A stretch of 14,439 bases of DNA from Candidatus Sifarchaeum marinoarchaea (GTDB lineage Archaea; Asgardarchaeota; Sifarchaeia; Borrarchaeales; Borrarchaeaceae). The DNA is taken from contig JAECRW010000026.1 in the NCBI GenBank assembly GCA_016294985.1, positions 1-14,439 of the forward strand, written 5' to 3'. Positions within the stretch are counted from its first letter, which is position 1; the number at the start of each line of letters is the position of its first letter. Below are positions 1 to 6,329 of this stretch, in pieces. A program made the position numbers and the translations under genes. Below the pieces are notes generated by a model that was not told the DNA's origin, ran no database searches, and was given only the letters and a program-made list of their open reading frames with translations.

Positions 1-130
1 TAGGCAAAAACTGCTTTTCTTTAACAACCTTGTTAAACATCATTTTTAGAGTTACAATGTCTTCTTTTATTGCATATCTAACTTTAATCTTCTTTGCATT
101 ATACTTTGACAACTCCTTTTTTGTGGACAT
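1..130 (-). CDS. GNAT-like acetyltransferase, N-terminal fragment (cut by window edge)
   Basis: About 43 residues are readable on the minus strand before the window ends. The frame starts MSTKKELSKYNAKK and continues with KVRYAIKEDIVTLKMMFN, then a Val-Val-Lys-Glu-Lys-Gln-Phe run. This resembles the first strand and helix of GNAT N-acetyltransferases, where an (I/V)R.A..ED segment leads into helix 1. The catalytic and acetyl-CoA-binding parts lie outside the window, so the family call is an inference from the N-terminus only. I prefer the ATG at 130 because AGGATGG sits about 8 nt upstream, like the site before the eL13 gene. An in-frame ATG at 142 is the alternative, but it has AGG directly abutting it. 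The gene diverges from the Roadblock gene and has its own TATA-like box at 215-226. Confidence 0.5.
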   Translation of the reverse strand, partial: MSTKKELSKYNAKKIKVRYAIKEDIVTLKMMFNKVVKEKQFLP

Positions 131-214
131 TAGGACATCCATCCTTTTGTCAAAATCCGATACTGAAGTTAGTTGCTTTCTACGGATTCTAATTTAGTGA
201 TTCTTACTCGTTGC

Positions 215-226
215 CTTTAAATATAC
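215..226 (-). promoter_or_regulatory. TATA-like box for the leftward GNAT-like gene
   Basis: Read on the minus strand this is GTATATTTAAAG, a good archaeal TATA-box match. It lies about 85 bp before the chosen ATG at 130, which would give a leader of roughly 60 nt. The position is inferred from consensus only. Confidence 0.4.
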
Positions 227-253
227 TTTTTTCATATGTAACTAAGCACGGAT

Positions 254-283
254 ACTCCCTCGTTTACGGGGAGAGGGCGGAGT
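254..283. other. GC-rich hairpin-forming island in the divergent intergenic region
   Basis: This G/C-rich patch lies inside a very AT-rich spacer. Several foldings compete: CTCCC (255-259) with GGGAG (269-273); CCCTC (257-261) with GAGGG (273-277); and an outer ACTCC (254-258) with GGAGT (279-283). It might be a structured RNA element or a protein-binding site. It does not fit a tRNA. The rest of 143-442 holds promoters and a tandem repeat but no gene that I can see. Confidence 0.3.
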
Positions 284-343
284 AGTTTACAACTTAAGAG
301 GAATAACGCATCTAATATACTATTTACGCTACCCTAAGGGCGA

Positions 344-385
344 ACAATACTTAATTAAGAACAGACAATACTTATTTAAGAGAGA
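344..385 (+). repeat. Imperfect 21-bp tandem repeat upstream of the Roadblock gene
   Basis: Two copies start at 344 and 365. The first 17 bases are ACAATACTTAATTAAGA in copy 1 and ACAATACTTATTTAAGA in copy 2, with one mismatch. The 21-bp period is two helical turns and the repeat ends about 8 bp before the proposed TATA box. That placement suits a pair of binding sites for a transcription factor, but no regulator is identified. Confidence 0.5.
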
Positions 386-392
386 TATTTCT

Positions 393-402
393 CTTTAAAT
401 AA
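393..402 (+). promoter_or_regulatory. TATA-like box of the Roadblock gene
   Basis: CTTTAAATAA lies about 41-50 bp before the ATG at 443. Start of transcription about 25 bp downstream would leave a short leader of 15-25 nt that contains the GGATGA ribosome site at 431-436. Confidence 0.45.
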
Positions 403-442
403 TAGCCTTTTGTAGATCCACAGCAAACTAGGATGATAAAAA

Positions 443-820
443 ATGGAAGTAACTCCAACGACAAAAATCGAAAAAATAACACAACTTCTCAAAAAGATGG
501 AACTTTCTTCAGGATTGACAGCCAGTGCGGTTATCAGTCGCGAGGGCTTACCCATTACCTCAGCTATGCCTTCTGATGTTAACGAGGAGATTGTGGGTGC
601 GATGACAGCAGCGATGCTTTCTTTAGGTGAAAGAGCTGTTGATGAATTAACTAGAGGGAACTTGGAGCAACTTTTCGTGAAAGGAAATCAAGGGTATTTG
701 GTTATAATGGCTGCAGGTCCTAGTGCAGTTTTAGTTGCATTGGCTCCTGAAGGTGCCTTATTAGGTCTAATTTTCCTTGACATGAAACGAACGGCAAAAC
801 AAGTTACTGAACTTTTGTGA
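443..820 (+). CDS. Roadblock/LC7 domain protein
   Basis: A 125-residue single-domain protein. It has an N-terminal helix (about 5-22), then a strand with the ASAVISREGLPITS pattern, a helix with EEIVGAMTAAMLSLGERAV, and the paired strands LEQLFVKGNQGYLVIM and AVLVALAPEGALLGLIF, ending in a helix. This is the Roadblock/longin-like fold, in which dimers serve as regulatory partners of small GTPases (MglB, Rag-associated LAMTOR subunits, dynein light chain 7). It has no catalytic residues. Such stand-alone proteins are frequent in archaea and strongly expanded in Asgard lineages. GGATGA sits 6 nt before the ATG. No GTPase gene lies in this window, so the partner is unknown. The protein is full length for the family. 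Confidence 0.85.
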   Translation: MEVTPTTKIEKITQLLKKMELSSGLTASAVISREGLPITSAMPSDVNEEIVGAMTAAMLSLGERAVDELTRGNLEQLFVKGNQGYLVIMAAGPSAVLVALAPEGALLGLIFLDMKRTAKQVTELL

Positions 821-937
821 AACTTATTTAGCTTGCACGAAACTATTGATTTGGCCTTTTACTTATCCGATTTCTTAAAATAATTACATTACAAACTATG
901 AAATCTACAAAAATATTTTTATCAACTTAAAAAAACG

Positions 938-944
938 ATATATA
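938..944 (+). promoter_or_regulatory. TATA-like box of the surface-protein gene
   Basis: ATATATA preceded by an A-rich stretch, about 70 bp before the ATG at 1012. It predicts a leader of about 40-45 nt. A second AT-rich stretch at 957-966 is a weaker alternative. Confidence 0.35.
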
Positions 945-1011
945 CCCCGAAGTACGTAATTATATTGGGATAAATCGGAATATAATCCTTTAATTTGGTT
1001 GGAGGATTAAA

Positions 1012-2088
1012 ATGAAACGCCCTTCTAGAAAATCGATGTCTCTTTTCATGGCAGCAGTTCTATTATTGACTACTATATCCCTAGTACTAATGCCATCACC
1101 TGCAATTGCACAAGATGAAAAATCTAAGGAACTTACTTTCACGGAAACAGGTTCATACATTATTGAAAATGACTTCATTTATATAAGATTTGTAAACAAA
1201 CGTCCATTTGTCGAGTGGTACAGTAAAGAAACCGACCAGCATAAACTCTCATTGAATTTTAAAGGATTAACGGAGTACTTCGATAAAAATCCTAATGAGG
1301 CTTATGACAAAGGGGACACTATTTATAGATACATCGAAATAGACGATCCAAATCTACTTTTTGGTAAAGGTTACGATGTGACTAAATCAATTGGGTCAAA
1401 TGAAATTTCATTGACGTTCAGGGCACGCGGGGATATTTTAGATACGAACGGTGACGATGTGGGTTTTGCAGATATGAATTTTATCTTCAAAATCTTTGCC
1501 TCTGGAAGTGGAGCAACTGTTTATTCACCTCAAGATGGCGTGGAAATGGCAATTGAAGTAATTATACGAGAATGGAACTACTTTAACAAGGATAGTAACG
1601 TTCTTGCGTTAAATACTTCACTAACAATGCAGTCAGGAGATTCTGCTAGGATTAATGGACAGTCGGTACAAACCACGAATGACTATGTGAAGTTCCCCTC
1701 TGCAGATTTACATCTTTTATCGGTTACCAATTCGACTGGTGAACAGATGGGTTATCAACGGTTTGCTGATAAGAATAACGAAGATACGAGAGACAATTAT
1801 TCCTATAAAGCATCTGGGACTAGAATTTTCATGATGTCTACCTATTTGGAAATCGGCAAGTCTACTGTTCATCAAATGTCGCTTGGAGTACCAGAATCCC
1901 TTAGCACGCCTACAGATCAAGGACAAGGCACTGGAGGTTTTGGATTTGGAGGCATTACTTCTATCTTACAGGGATTACCCGGTATCTTTAGCAATATTCT
2001 GTTCATTGAGGTGATTGTAGTAGTTGCGGTTTTGGCAGTCATAGTAATACTTCTATTGCGACGCGTGCGACGCGTAGAAATAGAATAA
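1012..2088 (+). CDS. Secreted protein with C-terminal membrane anchor, function unknown
   Basis: A 358-residue protein with a Sec-type signal peptide: basic MKRPSRK start, hydrophobic core at about 11-27, and probable cleavage after the AIA at 31-33. The exposed part (about 34-305) is rich in Asp, Asn, Ser and aromatic residues and looks beta-strand-rich. Typical segments are ENDFIYIRFVNKRPFVEW and SNEISLTFRARGDI, with Asp-rich DTNGDDVGFAD in the middle. A glycine-rich hinge (GQGTGGFGFGG, about 305-315) precedes one transmembrane helix (about 331-350) and a basic RRVRRVEIE tail, so the bulk should face outward. The start is well supported by GGAGG at 1001-1005. I recognise no catalytic motif or named family. 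The codons for RRVRRV are a perfect 9-bp tandem, GCGACGCGT twice (2058-2075). The gene appears to be transcribed alone. Confidence 0.75.
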   Translation: MKRPSRKSMSLFMAAVLLLTTISLVLMPSPAIAQDEKSKELTFTETGSYIIENDFIYIRFVNKRPFVEWYSKETDQHKLSLNFKGLTEYFDKNPNEAYDKGDTIYRYIEIDDPNLLFGKGYDVTKSIGSNEISLTFRARGDILDTNGDDVGFADMNFIFKIFASGSGATVYSPQDGVEMAIEVIIREWNYFNKDSNVLALNTSLTMQSGDSARINGQSVQTTNDYVKFPSADLHLLSVTNSTGEQMGYQRFADKNNEDTRDNYSYKASGTRIFMMSTYLEIGKSTVHQMSLGVPESLSTPTDQGQGTGGFGFGGITSILQGLPGIFSNILFIEVIVVVAVLAVIVILLLRRVRRVEIE

Positions 2089-2094
2089 TCCAAT

Positions 2095-2114
2095 TCTTTT
2101 TCTCTTTTTTCTTC
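2095..2114 (+). terminator. T-rich terminator after the surface-protein gene
   Basis: Several T runs separated by C on the sense strand begin about 7 bp after the TAA stop. This is typical of archaeal intrinsic termination; no hairpin is needed. Confidence 0.45.
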
Positions 2115-2139
2115 ATTAATTCGTTTGTAACTGCCTTGA

Positions 2140-2358
2140 AAAACTAATGATTACCACGGCGTTTTTTCAATTCTAAGAAGGAAAGGTTTTCTGGATCTAT
2201 CAACCGAGATGTATCGAATTTTAATGATCCGCCTCACCATTGTCCGCTATCTTAACGAACTCTTCTTTGATGGAATTGCTCTCGTTATCTTACAAAACAC
2301 GTTTGGTCGCTTTAATAAACATAAAAAAGGAAAGAGAAGTTTAACTTCCCTTTTATGA
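2140..2358 (+). pseudogene. Open frame without a proper start; possible gene remnant
   Basis: After a TGA at 2137-2139 one frame stays open for 72 codons to the TGA at 2356. It overlaps the end of the convergent LAGLIDADG gene by 6 bp. The translation reads protein-like: FSILRRKGFLDL, then TEMYRILMIRLTIVRYL, then LFFDGIALVILQNTFGRF and a basic tail. The first ATG (2209) would give only 49 residues and has no ribosome site. I do not recognise the family. It may be the tail of a decayed gene or chance. The rest of the 2089-2352 spacer holds terminators only. Confidence 0.2.
2322..2348 (-). terminator. Hairpin plus T-tract terminator of the LAGLIDADG gene
   Basis: Read on the minus strand, GAAGTT-A-AACTTC forms a tight inverted repeat directly after the stop of the leftward gene. 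It is followed by TCTCTTTCCTTTTTT, so it resembles an intrinsic terminator. Confidence 0.4.
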
Positions 2359-3834
2359 CATCATATCTTCAGACGAGAAGTGACTGATATAATACTCCTC
2401 TGATTTATATTCTCTGTTTTCGATAATTCTATTGATCCTGTTATGCACTTTTTGAATAGTCAATTTTTTGAGATGGCAATTTTCTAATTCACGTTTTTTA
2501 AATTCTAAAATCCCTAGTAGGAGGACGTCTTTATCAATACCTTCGTGATACTTGCTCTTCGAACTTATTTTTACGCCTTTAATGAAGCCTCCTAGTTTTA
2601 GAAATTTTAAAATATTTTTTATTGATTCACTAGAAAGTCCTACGAATCCAGACCAATTTTTCAGTCTTTTTATATTGAAAACTATGCCATATTTCGTAGC
2701 AATTTGTTGTAATTGTGTGACTAAGACAGGATGAGTACAGCTTATTTCCAAGACAGGGTAAATATATGTCTTGTTTCGTTTTACACCGATATACCCTTCG
2801 GCTGACGCCCAGATTCTTAAAGCTATTTTCTGTTCAGTCGCTGATGCATTTATTAAGTAGTTCAAGTGCGGTTGCGATTCCTTTAAATAGTTCTCAACGG
2901 TTTGTCTGGGTGCAGGTGACGTTTTAGCATTTCCGGCAAGTTTTAATACATCATCTATGATATTTATTGAGTTGCTTATTGTATATCGTGTCCTATAGAC
3001 GGTAGCTGCGGGCATAAAATACGACGAAGGTAATTTTTTGTATTCGTAGTATATTGCATCAATAAAATAGTCATGCAAGTTTTTGTTATTTCCTTGAAAC
3101 GCAATCAGATAGCTTTGTTTTGACGGTTCAATACAACCATCAGTTTGTAGTAATGGACAAATTAGCGCACGTTTCAAGTCAATGCCTTTATGATACCATA
3201 GCTCAACTTCATCTGTAAGTGGTAATTGTATTTTGGGATATTTTATATAATTAAAGAAGGTTGTCAGAAAACTGTTTAGTGCTGTGGATGCAATTTGCGC
3301 TTGGTTATTATTATTACCTTTGGTGTAGAAGAAAAATTTTACATTTAAGATTGATTTAATATGATTCAATATTGCGTCTGAACATTTGGTTAGAGCAACT
3401 TTCACGTAGTCAGTATATGGACGGAGAAATCGAATAATTTCTTTGATTTTTTCAATTCTAACGGGTATTCTTCTATTTAGAAAAATTTCATTTTCATCAA
3501 TTAACTTATAAATAATGTCTCTTGAAATATCAACAGTTTCAGCGATTCTAACCAATGATTGTAAAGGTAATCTGCACTTATTTTTTTCCCAATGAGTTAT
3601 TTGAGGACGAGTAACACCAACAATTTTTGCGATATCTTCTTGTTTGAGTTTATTCTTTTTCCGTAGGTTTCTAAGGAATTGACCTGCTCCTGCTACGTAT
3701 AAACCTTGGACTTTAGCAAGATCGAAGAATCCCTGTTCAGTCAAAGCATCCTCTTTCAGTTCTACATAGTGTTTGTAGACTGAGGTTTCGTGAATGAGTA
3801 CCTTAATTTCACTAGATCCGGTCCTGTTTCCCAA
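2353..3834 (-). CDS. XRE-type HTH protein with two-motif LAGLIDADG domain
   Basis: A 493-residue protein. Residues about 50-105 form an XRE/Cro helix-turn-helix (LKQEDIAKIVGVTRPQITHW, then a KNKCRLPLQSLVRIAE continuation). Two LAGLIDADG motifs follow: ALICPLLQTDGCI (about 223-235, Asp232) and ALRIWASAEGYIG (about 338-350, Glu346). These acids match the metal-binding positions of single-chain LAGLIDADG endonucleases, so cutting activity is possible. Fusions of HTH and LAGLIDADG domains can be free-standing homing enzymes or, like WhiA, domesticated regulators. No intron or intein host is visible here. Start: TTG 3834 has GGTGAG 3 nt upstream. An internal TTG at 3744 (residue 31) has a better-placed AGAGGAT and still keeps the whole HTH. 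Function at DNA level is confident; role (mobile versus regulatory) is not. Confidence 0.75.
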   Translation of the reverse strand: MGNRTGSSEIKVLIHETSVYKHYVELKEDALTEQGFFDLAKVQGLYVAGAGQFLRNLRKKNKLKQEDIAKIVGVTRPQITHWEKNKCRLPLQSLVRIAETVDISRDIIYKLIDENEIFLNRRIPVRIEKIKEIIRFLRPYTDYVKVALTKCSDAILNHIKSILNVKFFFYTKGNNNNQAQIASTALNSFLTTFFNYIKYPKIQLPLTDEVELWYHKGIDLKRALICPLLQTDGCIEPSKQSYLIAFQGNNKNLHDYFIDAIYYEYKKLPSSYFMPAATVYRTRYTISNSINIIDDVLKLAGNAKTSPAPRQTVENYLKESQPHLNYLINASATEQKIALRIWASAEGYIGVKRNKTYIYPVLEISCTHPVLVTQLQQIATKYGIVFNIKRLKNWSGFVGLSSESIKNILKFLKLGGFIKGVKISSKSKYHEGIDKDVLLLGILEFKKRELENCHLKKLTIQKVHNRINRIIENREYKSEEYYISHFSSEDMMS

Positions 3835-3974
3835 AATCTCACCAATAATGACATACTCGTTTTATCTAAAAACATTTTGTTAACAAAGCCTTCTTTTAAA
3901 GGGAATATATTTCTTTTATTCCAAAAAACTTTATCCTTCACGAAAACCAAACTAGTATAAGTCTCTGTAATCAT
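3762..3974 (-). CDS. Possible small ORF upstream of, and out of frame with, the LAGLIDADG gene
   Basis: An ATG at 3974 opens 70 codons (MITETYTSLVFVKDKVFW at the start, ending near PQSTNTM), with a TTG at 3995 as an alternative start. A strong TATA-like box (4011-4022) would place transcription start right at this end. The frame overlaps the LAGLIDADG gene if that starts at 3834. If that gene starts at 3744, this frame ends 17 nt before it and the two would form a neat pair. It has no recognisable domain and no clear ribosome site. Chance is quite possible. Confidence 0.2.
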   Translation of the reverse strand: MITETYTSLVFVKDKVFWNKRNIFPLKEGFVNKMFLDKTSMSLLVRFWETGPDLVKLRYSFTKPQSTNTM

Positions 3975-4010
3975 TATCAATAATTGATTTTTCAATGTGG
4001 TATGTCGATT

Positions 4011-4022
4011 TTAATATAATAT
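4011..4022 (-). promoter_or_regulatory. TATA-like box upstream of the LAGLIDADG gene
   Basis: Minus strand ATATTATATTAA. Transcription would start near 3990. That fits the small ORF at 3974, or gives the LAGLIDADG gene a leader of at least 150 nt. A second box, CTTTAAAAG (3893-3901, minus strand), would suit a TTG start at 3834 directly. The rest of 3835-4088 shows only T-tracts that may terminate the gene to the right. Confidence 0.35.
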
Positions 4023-4088
4023 CTCCGAAAAATCATAAGAAATATTTTAAAAGACGCAAAAAGGGTGTCAATTACAATTCCAAAAAAG

Positions 4089-4718
4089 TCACCATGGAGT
4101 TTTCTTAAGTTTAAAAGCATAGGGTTTTCTTGTTCGGTCAATTACAAGAAACCCGTCCTCTTCAAGTTCGCTTACGTAGTTTCGGATGGCTGTATTAGAA
4201 AATCCTGTCGCTTTGCTAAGGGTCGCATAGTTGTCGGCTTTGGTCTTTTCTATGATCGCAAGGATTTTAAATTGAGGTACGGCTTCTAGTAGTTTTTTAA
4301 GGATTCGGTTTCTCCTTGCAATTTCTTCCTTGATCTTACTTGCAGTTTCTATCTTTTCTACTTCCGTTACGCCGGGTTGGGTTGAGGGTTTTGTCTCCGT
4401 TTTTATTGGTACTTCCGTAGGTTTATCTAAAACCATTCCTTTTTGAATTATCTCTTCTCTTAATTGTCCAAGATGACCAATTGCTTTTACAGTAATCGAA
4501 TTAATGATTTGTGCTAGTTTATCTGTAACATTGCCCTCAATTTTGTCGAAAACCTCGATTAAACGTATATCCTTATGGTTATCTGGTTTCTGAGAATAAT
4601 GCTTTTTCAATATTTGGAAGAAGTCTCCTAATTCGCGAATTTTTTCTTCCCTGACTTTGTTAATAGCTCCTACAAAACGTAAAGTCATTCTATGAATGAA
4701 ATTTTCATCTACAACCAT
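4089..4718 (-). CDS. Coiled-coil protein with C-terminal winged-helix domain
   Basis: A 209-residue protein. The N-terminal two thirds are charged and helical (REEKIRELGDFFQILKKHY, KIEGNVTDKLAQIINSITVK), with a Pro/Thr/Lys-rich hinge at about 98-118. Residues about 145-205 form a winged helix: FKILAIIEKTKADNYATLSK leads into ATGFSNTAIRNYVSELEEDG and a wing LVIDRTRKPYAFKL. This architecture suggests a DNA-binding regulator or adaptor. The start ATG at 4718 has GGGGAT upstream. It lies 31 bp after the 178-aa gene and on the same strand, so it is probably the last gene of the operon that begins with the nuclease-like protein. Specific function unknown. Confidence 0.6.
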   Translation of the reverse strand: MVVDENFIHRMTLRFVGAINKVREEKIRELGDFFQILKKHYSQKPDNHKDIRLIEVFDKIEGNVTDKLAQIINSITVKAIGHLGQLREEIIQKGMVLDKPTEVPIKTETKPSTQPGVTEVEKIETASKIKEEIARRNRILKKLLEAVPQFKILAIIEKTKADNYATLSKATGFSNTAIRNYVSELEEDGFLVIDRTRKPYAFKLKKTPW

Positions 4719-4749
4719 AAAATCCCCAACTACTTACTATCTATACCTC

Positions 4750-5286
4750 TCAAGTTGGTAGAAGTTGTTTGATTACATTTGAACTTAGAGGAGGCATCTC
4801 GTTTGATACAGAAACACAAAGCGCAAGAAAGGTTTCTAATTCCTCAAGTAGTGTCATATTTTTTTTATCCTTTTTTGCAATCTCTCTCATTATTTCTGCT
4901 GCCTTTTTATATGCCTCTTTTACCTTTTCCTTTTCTTTTAGTGAGCCAGAAGACTTCCAGTATGTAGAGGCGATAATTTTCCAAATTTCAGTAACGCTTT
5001 CGCTTGGAATTAATTTTGTATTAGCCAAAATTTTAGCACCTTTTTCAAATCCACGTACGAAAAATCGTTCGACAACAATTTTGACGGTTTTTAAATCAAT
5101 ATGACTTGGAATTCCGATATTAATATCTCCCTTTGGTATATCATTTCTCCTTAAAATCTCAGAAATATCATTTTTGCTTTCAAAATAGACTATTACGGCA
5201 ATTTCGTCCTTTTTATATTTTAATTTTCCCCAAAATAATGTTGGAATTACAACAGCATCAAGCGATTTACTTTCATCCTCAGGCAT
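4750..5286 (-). CDS. Unrecognised 178-aa protein, middle gene of the nuclease operon
   Basis: I do not recognise this protein. Residues 1-70 alternate short strands and helices (AVVIPTLFWGKLKYKKDEI, AVIVYFESKNDISEILRR, then DINIGIPSHIDLKTVKIVV). Residues about 75-178 look all-helical, with a Lys/Glu-rich segment at about 115-145 (SLKEKEKVKEAYKKAAEIMR). It has no signal peptide or membrane helix, so it should be cytoplasmic. The ATG at 5286 has GAGGACC 5-6 nt upstream. Gaps of 65 bp to the upstream nuclease-like gene and 31 bp to the downstream winged-helix gene, all on one strand, argue for co-transcription and a shared task. Confidence 0.5.
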   Translation of the reverse strand: MPEDESKSLDAVVIPTLFWGKLKYKKDEIAVIVYFESKNDISEILRRNDIPKGDINIGIPSHIDLKTVKIVVERFFVRGFEKGAKILANTKLIPSESVTEIWKIIASTYWKSSGSLKEKEKVKEAYKKAAEIMREIAKKDKKNMTLLEELETFLALCVSVSNEMPPLSSNVIKQLLPT

Positions 5287-5351
5287 ATCTGGTCCTCATC
5301 TATTGTGTTCATGGTGTAATGTTCACGTGTATTCAACCGTGTGATCTGATA

Positions 5352-6044
5352 TCATTTATCGATTGATATTATCTTAAATTCATCTATATAGACATCGATT
5401 TGATTAAGAAAAGTTGATAATTGAAATACAGGAACGATCGGAACATTTTGATAGGTTTTTATATCTTCAACAAGCCATGTTAAGATTAGTGGCATTAGTT
5501 GTAGATCATCCTTCTTTTGGATATTGAACTTTTTAAAGTCCATTTCTTTTGAAAAGGCTATTGTTCTTTCTACTTGCCTTTCAACAGCCTTAAAAAGGGC
5601 ATGTTTTTTTCCAGCCCTAGAACTCCAGTGCTTGCAATCAATGCATAAGATAATTGAATTATGTATAGCTAATAAATCAATTTCATAACGTTTTTTCTTT
5701 GAATTCTTAAATCGAACTCTTGAATGTACTTGAAATTCGTGAAAAAGAAGAATATCTTTAGTAAACGCTTCGAATTCTTTCCAATCCAGATATTCTGCAA
5801 CTTTTTCAATTTCAATACCTGATCTGATTAACAAAAAGGCTAATTTAAGTCTAGATTGAGGTATTAGTTTAATCTGGTAGTGATCTCCTCTTGTAACGAT
5901 CCCATCGGCGACAAGAGTATCTGTCATACAATTAAGGTAGTCCAGATCGCCAATACCGGTTAAGCCAGCAAGCAATTCCATACTAATTGATTCGCTTTTG
6001 TACTTAAGTAGTGATGATATTATGTGCGTGTCGTATTTTTCCAT
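5352..6044 (-). CDS. Winged-helix plus PD-(D/E)XK nuclease-like protein
   Basis: A 230-residue protein. Residues 1-75 read as a winged helix (DTHIISSLLKYKSESISMEL, then an MTDTLVADGIVTRGDHYQI wing). Residues about 86-165 match the restriction-endonuclease-like fold of the Mrr kind. They comprise LDWKEFEAFTKDIL (acid in helix 1, Glu90/Glu92), RYEIDLLAI with Asp123, then IILCIDCKHW with the D-x-K pair Asp136 and Lys138, and a helix with AVERQVERTIAFSKE. All catalytic positions expected of the fold are present. Target and cofactor are unknown. Roles could be DNA repair, restriction or defence. I take ATG 6044, which has AGTGA 6 nt upstream, over a TTG at 6089 that has no ribosome site. It is probably the first gene of a three-gene operon. 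Confidence 0.65.
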   Translation of the reverse strand: MEKYDTHIISSLLKYKSESISMELLAGLTGIGDLDYLNCMTDTLVADGIVTRGDHYQIKLIPQSRLKLAFLLIRSGIEIEKVAEYLDWKEFEAFTKDILLFHEFQVHSRVRFKNSKKKRYEIDLLAIHNSIILCIDCKHWSSRAGKKHALFKAVERQVERTIAFSKEMDFKKFNIQKKDDLQLMPLILTWLVEDIKTYQNVPIVPVFQLSTFLNQIDVYIDEFKIISIDK

Positions 6045-6119
6045 GATTGTCACTTTAACTCTGAATTTATAATTCAAGTTAACTTTCAAGAACTATAGGG
6101 GTCTTTTTTTGTTTTAAGT

Positions 6120-6128
6120 GTATATAAC
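6120..6128. promoter_or_regulatory. TATA-like element between the nuclease operon and the eL13 gene
   Basis: GTATATAAC reads as a TATA box on both strands. For the leftward nuclease operon it predicts a start near 6097 and a leader of about 50 nt, which fits well. For the eL13 gene it would leave a leader of about 180 nt. A nearer candidate for eL13 is ATTAAAAG at about 6273-6280. Confidence 0.35.
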
Positions 6129-6309
6129 ATCAAAGAAATACTCATCGGTGGTAGTTCAATTCGCATTAGTGATATCGTGAAACAGTTGAATAAAGCAAGG
6201 ATTCGCCTCTGATCCCTTCTCTATCGAAGATAAAGTTAAAAAACAAATTAAGAAATTACGCTTCACTAGAAAGTCATTAAAAGCTCTCATGTTTATGATA
6301 ATTAAATAG
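6129..6309 (+). pseudogene. Two overlapping open frames, possible frameshifted gene remnant
   Basis: One frame (open from 6099, used here from 6129) reads IKEILIGGSSIRISDIVKQL and stops at 6212. The next frame opens at 6190 and reads KQGFASDPFSIEDKVKK, then a basic helical tail to TAG 6309. Joined by one frameshift near 6190-6212 they make a plausible continuous protein of about 60 residues. The first part recalls either an HTH segment or the GGSSRI stretch of Hsp70-like ATPases, but the match is too short to call. No start codon or ribosome site is visible. The remainder of 6045-6329 carries only promoter-like sequence. Confidence 0.22.
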
Positions 6310-6329
6310 TTAAAGGATGGTTGAAGAAG

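Noticed and set aside
3571..3650. Possibility that the LAGLIDADG protein is an intein or intron product
   Set aside because: The open frame has its own start region and terminator. No splicing-block residues (N-terminal Cys/Ser, C-terminal His-Asn) or host exons flank it.
6145..6220. tRNA-like look of GGTGGTAGTTCAATTCG
   Set aside because: The stretch recalls a D-arm, but no acceptor stem, anticodon arm or T-arm with proper pairing could be drawn around it.
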